Source: Bacillota bacterium (GTDB taxonomy: Bacteria; Bacillota; UBA4882; UBA8346). Taken from it: a stretch of DNA of 64,000 bases. This document shows, piece after piece, positions 55,472-64,000 of this stretch. Position 1 is the stretch's first letter, and each line of letters begins with the position of its first letter. The DNA lies in contig JAEZJQ010000021.1 in the NCBI GenBank assembly GCA_023436305.1, positions 62,001-126,000 on the forward strand, in the 5' to 3' direction. Under the pieces are notes generated by a model. The model had not been told where the DNA came from, searched no databases, and saw nothing but the letters and a program-made list of their open reading frames with translations. The translations under genes were made by a program, and so were the position numbers.

Positions 55472-56305
55472 GTGGATAAAGAGATTTTGACCATGGAAGA
55501 GGCGGCTGAACTCTTTGGAGTGAGTATTAAGACATTTATTAAATTGCTTAAGGAAGAAAAAGTTCCGGGGCGTAAAATTGGCCGGGAATGGCGCTTTAGC
55601 CGCCTAGCCTTAATCAATTGGCTGGCATCCGGTGATTCGCAAGCGTACTCCGCCAGCGAGACCGAGGTCAAGGAGTTCTTTAACGAAGTTGCTCCGCAAT
55701 GGGAGGAAATCGGCCGGAATTATTCCGATGAAACGCTTAAAACCAAATTGATTGAGCTTAATATTCTTAAGAAATCAATGATTCTGGTTGATCTGGGCGC
55801 GGGTGACGGTTTTATTTCCCGATTTACGGCCCCGTTTGTCAAAAAGGTCATCGCTGTGGATATTTCGGGGGAAATGCTCCGGGAATTGGGCCGCAAAGCT
55901 AAAGCCGGTGGAATAAAGAACATTGAAACTCTGGAAAGCGACGCTCAGGATGTGCCACTAGCCGATTCCAGCGTGGATATGGTGTGCGCCAATATGTACC
56001 TGCATCATATCGAGCAACCGGAACTGGCGCTCCAGGAAATGCATCGGATCGTTAAACCCGGAGGAGTGGTATTTTTGGCTGATTTATACGAACATTCCGA
56101 TGGTGACTTAATGAATAAAATGCATGATCGCTGGCCGGGGTTCGATCCGGATCAATTGGTGGCTGGTTTTAAAAGGACGGGTTTTCAGGATGTCCGTTAT
56201 GAAATGCTCCCCGGCCCGCCGGTGAGAACTTATTGCGGGAGTACACCGGAACCGGTCCCGGTCCGGACCGGAACTAAAGTATTTATCATCGTCGCCCGGA
56301 AATAA
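55472..56305 (+). CDS. HTH (excisionase-type)-SAM methyltransferase fusion
   Basis: A 277-residue two-domain protein. Residues 3-55 are a MerR/Xis-type DNA-binding helix-turn-helix (TMEEAAELFGVSIKTFIKLLKEEKVPGRKIGREWRFSRLALINWL). Residues 65-277 are a class I methyltransferase with motif I VDLGAGDG (106-113), the acidic end of strand 2 VIAVDISGEML, the block SVDMVCANMYLHHIEQPELALQEMHRIVKPGG and a small-molecule-type tail. The GTG start has GGAG seven bases upstream; an ATG 15 codons earlier has none. It heads the operon that recycles SAH. It may be a SAM-linked regulator or a methyltransferase whose product load the operon serves; both are inference. Confidence 0.88.
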   Translation: MDKEILTMEEAAELFGVSIKTFIKLLKEEKVPGRKIGREWRFSRLALINWLASGDSQAYSASETEVKEFFNEVAPQWEEIGRNYSDETLKTKLIELNILKKSMILVDLGAGDGFISRFTAPFVKKVIAVDISGEMLRELGRKAKAGGIKNIETLESDAQDVPLADSSVDMVCANMYLHHIEQPELALQEMHRIVKPGGVVFLADLYEHSDGDLMNKMHDRWPGFDPDQLVAGFKRTGFQDVRYEMLPGPPVRTYCGSTPEPVPVRTGTKVFIIVARK

Positions 56306-56334
56306 TATGACTATTTTTAAGGAGGGAGCAATAT

Positions 56335-58537
<2,203 letters not shown>

Positions 58538-58573
58538 GCCTGTCAAATACCCGGGGCGTAAATGCCCTATAAA

Positions 58574-58600
58574 AGCCCCTCATTGACGGGGCTATTTTAT
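58574..58600 (+). terminator. Terminator after ahcY
   Basis: AGCCCC pairs with GGGGCT around an eight-base loop and is followed by ATTTTATT. The downstream homocysteine methyltransferase gene therefore probably depends on read-through or its own promoter. Confidence 0.75.
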
Positions 58601-58671
58601 TGTAACATTGAAGAGGATCAAGGGGCCAAATGCTGAATATAAAGGATTAATGGATATAGGGAGGGATAACC

Positions 58672-60507
58672 ATGCAGCCTTTTATTGATCGTCTCCGTGA
58701 AGGAATCATCCTGGTGGACGGCGCGATGGGAACCATGCTGTATAATAAGGGGATTTTTATCAATCAATCATTTGAAGCGGTGAATCTATCCACGCCGCAT
58801 ATGGTCAAGGAGATTCACCAGGAATATATTACGGCCGGATGTGAAGTTATTGAAACCAATACCTTTGGGGCCAATTATTTCAAGCTGAAACATTACGGAA
58901 TGGAGAATCAACTCCTGGAAATCAACAAACGGGGCGCGGAGATCGCCCGGGAGGCGGCTGGAGACCGGGCTTATGTGGCCGGAGTGGTGGGTCCGCTAGG
59001 TTCACTGATGGAACCGCTTGGGAACATCGCTGAAACCGAAGCGTATGAGAGTTTTAAAATTCAGCTCAAGGGGTTAATTGATGGCGGAGTAGACTTGCTG
59101 ATTTTTGAGACGTTCTATGATCTTAACGAACTGAAACTGCTGATCCGGACAGCCCGGGAAATGACTGCGCTACCGATTATAGCCCAAGGGACTTTCGATG
59201 ATGAAGGGAAAACCTTATTAGGAACCTCCGCTGAAGACTTCATCCGGGAATTGGATAAACAACCGGTGGAGGTGGTGGGTTTTAACTGTTCGGTGGGACC
59301 GGCGCCCATGTTGGCCGATTTGGAAAAAATTGTTTCGGTAACCTCAAAACCAATATCGTGTATTCCTAATGCCGGGAATCCCAGGATTGTGGAGGGCCGG
59401 AGTATCTATTTGAGCACCCCGGAATATCTGGCTGAGTATGCCAAACGCTTTATTCAGACGGGAGCCCGGATCGTCGGCGGTTGTTGCGGTACGACTCCGG
59501 CGCATATCACGGCCATGAAAAAGGCGATTAAGGCTTTATTTCCCGAACAAAAAGAAATACGGATCACCGTCAGCCAAACTCAATTACCGCCAGTGAAGCT
59601 GGTGCCGGCCGCTGAAAAGTCAAATTTCGCCCGAAAACTGGTTAATCAGGAATTTGTAACATCGGTCGAGATTACCCCGCCCAAAAGCTGCAACCCGCAA
59701 AAGGTAATTAATGATTGCCGGCTATTAAAAGAACGGGGGATCGATGCCGTGAATATTCCGGACGGACCCCGGGCTAGCGCCCGGCTCTCACCGATGGTGA
59801 TGGCGATTTTAATCGAGCGGGAAACCGGCTTGGAAACCGTTCTCCATTATTGCTGCCGGGATCGGAATATCATCGGGATGCAATCGGATTTACTGGGAGC
59901 CTGCGCCGCCGGACTGCGCAATGTTTTAATTATCACCGGCGATCCGCCCAAACTGGGGGATTATCCGGAAGCAACGGCGGTCTTTGATGTGGACTCCATC
60001 GGCCTGACCCAGATCGCTTCCTTATTAAACCGGGGGCTGGATATCGGCCGGAACCCAATTGGCGAACCCACTGCCTTTTTTAAAGGAGTCGGGGTGAACC
60101 CGGGGGCCATTAATATGGAGGAAGAATTATCACGGTTTGCGGCCAAAATCGAAGCCGGCGCCGAATTTGCCATTACTCAGCCGGTTTATGATTACCGTAT
60201 TTATGAAAAGTTTTTAAAGCGGATTACGGGATTTAAGATTCCGGTTATTACCGGGATTTGGCCGTTGGTTTCGTATAAGAATGCTGAATTCTTGAAAAAC
60301 GAAGTGCCTGGCACATCCATACCGGAAGAGGTTATGGACCGGATGCGGCAGGCGGGCAGCGGAGATGCAGCCCGGGAAGAAGGTTTGAAGATTGCCGCCG
60401 AAACCGTACGTGAATTACGTTCAATGATTGCCGGAGTCCAGGTGTCCGCCCCCTTTGGGAAAGTGGATTTGGCCTTACGAGTATTCAAAGAAGGCGGAGT
60501 GCAATAG
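58672..60507 (+). CDS. Bifunctional homocysteine S-methyltransferase / 5,10-methylenetetrahydrofolate reductase
   Basis: A 611-residue two-domain enzyme. Residues 1-290 are the zinc homocysteine methyltransferase barrel with VDGAMGTMLYNKGI, Cys206 (GFNCSVGP) and Cys271-Cys272 (GGCCGTT), which bind zinc and homocysteine. Residues 320-605 are the FAD-dependent methylene-THF reductase with EITPPKSCNPQKV, HYCCRDRNIIGMQSDLLGACAAGLRNVLIITGDPPK and FAITQPVYDYRIYEKF. The same fusion is known as YitJ in Bacillus. It rebuilds methionine from the homocysteine made by AhcY. GGGAGGG precedes the ATG. It closes the methyl cycle operon. Confidence 0.95.
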   Translation: MQPFIDRLREGIILVDGAMGTMLYNKGIFINQSFEAVNLSTPHMVKEIHQEYITAGCEVIETNTFGANYFKLKHYGMENQLLEINKRGAEIAREAAGDRAYVAGVVGPLGSLMEPLGNIAETEAYESFKIQLKGLIDGGVDLLIFETFYDLNELKLLIRTAREMTALPIIAQGTFDDEGKTLLGTSAEDFIRELDKQPVEVVGFNCSVGPAPMLADLEKIVSVTSKPISCIPNAGNPRIVEGRSIYLSTPEYLAEYAKRFIQTGARIVGGCCGTTPAHITAMKKAIKALFPEQKEIRITVSQTQLPPVKLVPAAEKSNFARKLVNQEFVTSVEITPPKSCNPQKVINDCRLLKERGIDAVNIPDGPRASARLSPMVMAILIERETGLETVLHYCCRDRNIIGMQSDLLGACAAGLRNVLIITGDPPKLGDYPEATAVFDVDSIGLTQIASLLNRGLDIGRNPIGEPTAFFKGVGVNPGAINMEEELSRFAAKIEAGAEFAITQPVYDYRIYEKFLKRITGFKIPVITGIWPLVSYKNAEFLKNEVPGTSIPEEVMDRMRQAGSGDAAREEGLKIAAETVRELRSMIAGVQVSAPFGKVDLALRVFKEGGVQ

Positions 60508-60583
60508 TAATTATTGCTTTGCATTTTAAATAAAAGGATGAAGCATTGATTGCAAAGGAAAGTGATAAAAGGAAGATTCAACC

Positions 60584-60608
60584 AAGACCTCGTGGAGGTC
60601 TTTTTTTT
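60584..60608 (+). terminator. Terminator of the methyl-cycle operon
   Basis: AAGACCTC-GTG-GAGGTCTT forms an eight-base stem followed by seven T. Confidence 0.9.
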
Positions 60609-60640
60609 CCAAATATCTAAGTGCTGAATGTTAAATATTT

Positions 60641-60668
60641 TTGGGAAAAGGTGTGTTTATTGTATAAT
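60641..60668 (+). promoter_or_regulatory. Promoter candidate of rarD
   Basis: TTGGGA, a 16-base spacer and TATAAT, followed by a region rich in AT. About 45 bases before the rarD start. Confidence 0.5.
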
Positions 60669-60711
60669 ATAATAAGCGTTATATTATTTCATAAAACAAG
60701 GAGGTAAATCA

Positions 60712-61662
60712 ATGAAACAACAAGATGATTCCCGGATGATTCATCAACAAAACAATAGTATCGGATATGCGATGGCTGCTTTTTTGCTGTGGGGAATTTT
60801 ACCAATCTATTGGAAAGCGCTTAAAAATGTTCCGCCGGCAGAGATCCTGGCTCACCGGATTATTTGGTCGTTTATTTTTGTGGGAATTTTAACCATTGGC
60901 AAGCGCCGTTTCAATGATTTAAAAGCAGTGATTGTTAAACGGAATAAACTGGCGGCGGTATTTGCCTGTGCTGTGTTGATCAGCATCAATTGGGGGGTAT
61001 TTATCTGGGCGGTCAATACGGATCATATTGTGGAATCTAGCCTGGGGTATTATATCAATCCGTTGCTTAGTATTGGCATAGGAATGTTGGTGCTGCGGGA
61101 ACGGCTAAACTTTTGGCAATGGATGGCTTTAGTTACAGCGGCCGCCGGGGTGCTGATCCTAACATTCCAATATGGAAAGATTCCCTGGATAGCACTGACG
61201 TTAGCTGTCTCTTTCGGGCTATATGGGCTGGTGAAAAAAGTGGCCAATATCGAATCTGTGATTGGTTTGACCTTGGAAACATTAGTGCTGGCCCCTTTTG
61301 CTCTAGGGTATCTATTGTGGTTACAGCAAAATGGGAGTGGCGCTTTTGGCAGCCCTCCGCTTTGGGTTGATTTGCTGTTGACCGGGGCGGGGATCATCAC
61401 TGCGTTGCCGTTGTTATGGTTCGCCCGTGCGGCCCAAGCCGCGCCTTTATCGGTGGTGGGATTCATTCAATATCTAACGCCGACCATGATGTTATTGCTC
61501 GGCCTGTTTGTATATCATGAAATATTTACGCCAGTTCATTTGATTAGTTTTGGATTCATCTGGTGCGCCCTGGTCCTTTTTTCATTCTCCCAAACGAAGT
61601 TTATGCAAGCCTTTCAACCGGCAAAATTTAAAAGACGGTTACCGGAATCGAATTGCCGGTGA
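60712..61662 (+). CDS. rarD: EamA-family transporter RarD
   Basis: A 316-residue drug/metabolite transporter with ten predicted membrane segments. Typical RarD features: GYAMAAFLLWGILPIYWKALKNVPPAEILAHRIIWSF at the start, SINWGVFIWAVNTDHIVESSLGYYINPLLSIGIGMLVLRERL in the middle, and PLSVVGFIQYLTPTMMLLLGLFVYHE near the end. The substrate is unknown, though family members are linked to chloramphenicol sensitivity. AAGGAGG before the ATG. It may be co-transcribed with the next gene, 29 bases downstream. Confidence 0.94.
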   Translation: MKQQDDSRMIHQQNNSIGYAMAAFLLWGILPIYWKALKNVPPAEILAHRIIWSFIFVGILTIGKRRFNDLKAVIVKRNKLAAVFACAVLISINWGVFIWAVNTDHIVESSLGYYINPLLSIGIGMLVLRERLNFWQWMALVTAAAGVLILTFQYGKIPWIALTLAVSFGLYGLVKKVANIESVIGLTLETLVLAPFALGYLLWLQQNGSGAFGSPPLWVDLLLTGAGIITALPLLWFARAAQAAPLSVVGFIQYLTPTMMLLLGLFVYHEIFTPVHLISFGFIWCALVLFSFSQTKFMQAFQPAKFKRRLPESNCR

Positions 61663-61691
61663 ATGAAGAATGATAAGCCAGTGGGGGTAGT

Positions 61692-63359
61692 ATGATGAAA
61701 TTGATATCCATAAAAAAAATCACCGATAAAATGATCCTGGGAAAAGACATCTGTTCCGGTATGGGCAATATCTTGCTGCCGAAAGGCGCCCAGTTAAAAC
61801 AGAACTATGCCAAACGGCTTCAGGAATGGGGAGTCCATTCGATTTACATTCAGGATAATCATCCGGACCGGGTTGAAATTGATGAGGAATTACGCCAAGA
61901 AACCCAAGCGGATGTCCGGCAAATGGCGGCGGATTTTTTGAAAAAAATGGATGGCGTTCAATTGCCGGAATCTGTAAAAGAAATGATTCAAGCGGCCATT
62001 GAACAATTGTTGACGGATCAGAATATCATGCCCCTTTTGGTGGAAATGAAAGAATTAAGGAAGAACATTTTTAAACACCAGGTTGATGTATGTATTTTGG
62101 CGGCGTCCATGGGGGCGCTATCCGGCTATGATTTCAAGCGGTTATATGAATTAGCCGCCGGTGCAATCTTAGTTGATGTGGAGCAATGTGACGGAACCTG
62201 TTTTCAGAAAGGACTGAGAGGGGATCAGACTGGCGAATACGCGAAAATAATCGCCATCGCCAATAATTTCCTTTCTGGTCAAACCGATGGAAGTCAAGAC
62301 CAGAAACAAGCGTTGAAATATATCGAAGAACATAGCGGTACTTTTTTTGATCCGGATTTCACCCGGCTGTTTTCCCAAAAAATCGCCCCTTTGATCATGA
62401 ATCAACAAAACCGGTTTGATGAAGAAAAATCTGAAGGAGCGGATAGCAATCGGATTTTCGGGAATGACGCCAAGCCGAATTCCAAACATGAAACTACGGA
62501 TGATATGGGGAACGAAGCAAGTCCGGATGCAAATCAACAACGCCAACGGATGAAAAACGAACTCCTGCGGATTTGTAAAGGTTTCCTATCCGAAATGGAT
62601 ACGGAACCGATTCCGGAACAGGTGATGCAAGTTATCCAATCCATCATTGATGAATTGGTTTCCGACAATGGGGCAATGAATCATATTTTGACAGTGAATG
62701 AATCAAATATATTCAATGCATTCAACGATGAACGAATTTTTCGTTGTATGTCGGTGGGTATTTTAGCGGTGATGACCGGAGCATCATTGGGATATACGGT
62801 TGAACAGCTAAACGAACTGGGAACCGGAGCGATTACAGTGGAACTGGAAAAAACGGAGCTTTCAAAGGAACAACCCGCCCCGCTTCCTGACCCGGAATAT
62901 TTTAGCTCCGTGTTCGAATATATCCGGCCGGGTTTTGAAAAATTGGAACAACGGAAAAATAATCCCGGCCGTCAACAACAAATTTCCGATTTCGCCAAAA
63001 TTACCAGCCTGGCGGATATTTATAGCACTTTAACCAGCCAAGGAATCAAGGGGCAGTCATTGATGCCCCATGAAGTGATTGAGTACATCAGGGATCATGG
63101 CGGCGCTTATTTTGACACCCGGTTAACCCGGTTGTTTTTACAAAGTATCGCCCCATTTTTGATTGGGTCATATGTTTTGCTGAATACCGGCGAAAAAGCG
63201 AAAGTCCTCAAAATTCATAAGGAAATTCTAGCCCGGCCGTTAATTCGGGTGTTGGTGGATAGCGCCGGAAACAAGCTTGCCAAACCGGTGGAAAAGGATT
63301 TGGAAAAGGATTTAACGTTGTTTATCGTGAGGGCGATAAATATTGATGATTTGGAATGA
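61692..63359 (+). CDS. Tandem degenerate HD-GYP-domain protein (probably non-catalytic)
   Basis: A 555-residue protein. The first 45 residues resemble the N-terminal domain of HD-GYP proteins (VLGKDICSGMGNILLPKGAQLKQ-like). Two diverged HD-GYP copies follow, at about residues 60-240 and 290-500. Copy 1 keeps the helix HQVDVCILAASMGALSGYDFKRLYELAAGAILVDVEQC, where HDIGK is replaced by VDVEQ, and GLRGDQTGEYAKIIAIAN. Copy 2 reads FRCMSVGILAVMTGASLGYTVEQLNELGTGAITVELEK, with no H or D, and ITSLADIYSTLTSQGIKGQS. The HHExxDGxGYP metal motif is missing in both. It may bind c-di-GMP or partners. Its neighbour is a receiver-domain gene. Confidence 0.82.
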   Translation: MMKLISIKKITDKMILGKDICSGMGNILLPKGAQLKQNYAKRLQEWGVHSIYIQDNHPDRVEIDEELRQETQADVRQMAADFLKKMDGVQLPESVKEMIQAAIEQLLTDQNIMPLLVEMKELRKNIFKHQVDVCILAASMGALSGYDFKRLYELAAGAILVDVEQCDGTCFQKGLRGDQTGEYAKIIAIANNFLSGQTDGSQDQKQALKYIEEHSGTFFDPDFTRLFSQKIAPLIMNQQNRFDEEKSEGADSNRIFGNDAKPNSKHETTDDMGNEASPDANQQRQRMKNELLRICKGFLSEMDTEPIPEQVMQVIQSIIDELVSDNGAMNHILTVNESNIFNAFNDERIFRCMSVGILAVMTGASLGYTVEQLNELGTGAITVELEKTELSKEQPAPLPDPEYFSSVFEYIRPGFEKLEQRKNNPGRQQQISDFAKITSLADIYSTLTSQGIKGQSLMPHEVIEYIRDHGGAYFDTRLTRLFLQSIAPFLIGSYVLLNTGEKAKVLKIHKEILARPLIRVLVDSAGNKLAKPVEKDLEKDLTLFIVRAINIDDLE

Positions 63360-63481
63360 TTTCGGATTATGGACTAAAATTGCTTAAAATTAAGGCGATA
63401 AGCACCGATAATATATAATGGAAGAATATTGGTTCGTAAAATATCCAACCGTTAAGGATCTGCCGAGTGGAGGTTTTAGCG

Positions 63482-64000
63482 ATGAATGAGAACAAACGAA
63501 TCTTGATTGTGGATGATAATCCATCAATTCATGATGATTTTGATAAAATTCTAACCCCCACTATCACCATTGGTTTAAGCAAAGAAATCAATGAACTGGA
63601 ACAATTCTTATTCGGCGAGAGCGCCCCGCAATATGCCGCTTCCAAAATTGCGGGCGAAAATTTCCAATATCAACTGGAACATGCTTATAGCGGTGAAGAA
63701 GCGTTCCATATGGTTAAAGCGGCGATTCATGAAGGAAATCCTTATGCCCTGGCTTTTGTCGATGAAAGAATGCCTCCCGGCTGGGATGGGATTACAGCAA
63801 TCGCTAATATTTGGAATGTCGATCCCCATCTGGAAATTGTTATCTGTACAGCGTATTCTGATTATTCCTGGGATGAAATTGTCGCTAAACTTGGTGTAAC
63901 CGATCATCTGTTATTATTAAAAAAGCCGTTTGATTCGGTTGAAGTGAAACAAATGGTGTTGGCCATTACTCAAAAGTGGAATTTAACTCAAAAAACACGG
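63482..64000 (+). CDS. Response-regulator receiver protein, N-terminal part (3' end outside window)
   Basis: An open frame starts at ATG (ribosome binding site GGAGG nine bases upstream) and runs to the end of the window, 173 codons. It starts with RILIVDDNPSIHDDF, the acidic pocket of a receiver, then has an unusually long insertion (about residues 25-65), the phospho-acceptor region ALAFVDERMPPGWDGITAI with the Asp, and VVICTAYSDYSW followed by the conserved Lys in LLLLKKPFDSVEV. Such extended receivers often sit at the head of a histidine kinase or a GGDEF protein that would follow outside the window. It is next to the HD-GYP-like gene. Confidence 0.88.
   Translation, partial: MNENKRILIVDDNPSIHDDFDKILTPTITIGLSKEINELEQFLFGESAPQYAASKIAGENFQYQLEHAYSGEEAFHMVKAAIHEGNPYALAFVDERMPPGWDGITAIANIWNVDPHLEIVICTAYSDYSWDEIVAKLGVTDHLLLLKKPFDSVEVKQMVLAITQKWNLTQKTR

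Overview
The window looks like a chromosomal segment of an endospore-forming member of the Bacillota, probably a deep-branching Clostridia- or Limnochordia-like lineage. This rests on the gene set: SpoVT, a YpeB germination protein, a SigD/WhiG-type sigma factor, a T-box leader on serA, both Bacillus-type flotillin operons, and strong GGAGG-type ribosome binding sites before nearly every gene. TGA is an ordinary stop here (mfd, rlmH and others end with it). The species cannot be named from sequence alone.

Layout. 1-8.6 kb: the 3' end of mfd, an O-antigen-ligase-like polymerase, a tandem palindromic repeat cluster upstream of spoVT, a small methyltransferase, htrA-rlmH and a lipid kinase. 9-12.5 kb: a DEAD-box helicase, an ABC-F ATPase and a GH73 glucosaminidase pseudogene. 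12.7-16.9 kb: two NfeD/flotillin operons back to back, with an ECF (SigW-like) promoter candidate between them. 17-22 kb: a frameshifted secreted SGNH hydrolase, a GH94 disaccharide phosphorylase and a secreted transglutaminase-like protein. 22.4-32 kb: nitroreductase, three MFS transporters, acyl-CoA ligase, ArsC-like reductase, Ogt, SGNH hydrolase and thioredoxin. 32-36.1 kb: a decaying cell-surface polysaccharide locus with two multiply broken glycosyltransferase genes around an intact GT2 gene. 36-48 kb: aldo/keto reductase-ferredoxin fusion coupled to gyrA, rpiA, a pseudokinase, ACT/UPF0210 pair, two unknown small genes and a complementary pair of M16 peptidase subunits. 48-55 kb: comB, an LCP protein, serA with a serine T-box, ypeB and a sigma factor. 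55-60.5 kb: a methyl-cycle operon. 60.7-64 kb: rarD, a doubled degenerate HD-GYP protein and a receiver-domain gene that runs off the end.

Genes that work together. The clearest module is at 55.4-60.5 kb: an HTH-methyltransferase fusion, a PfkB nucleoside kinase, S-adenosylhomocysteinase, and a homocysteine methyltransferase/methylene-THF reductase. Together they would consume SAM, split SAH, remove adenosine and remake methionine. The flotillin operons supply membrane microdomain scaffolds. The two M16 genes look like the catalytic and the substrate-binding halves of one heterodimer.

Most unusual observations: the HTH-methyltransferase heading the methyl cycle; the hairpin repeat cluster by spoVT; the juxtaposed flotillin operons with an apparent ATA start in the third gene of one; the tandem HD-GYP protein that has lost its catalytic motifs; the membrane pseudokinase; and several pseudogenes (GH73, two glycosyltransferases, frameshifted SGNH) that are only visible when the frames are stitched together by eye.
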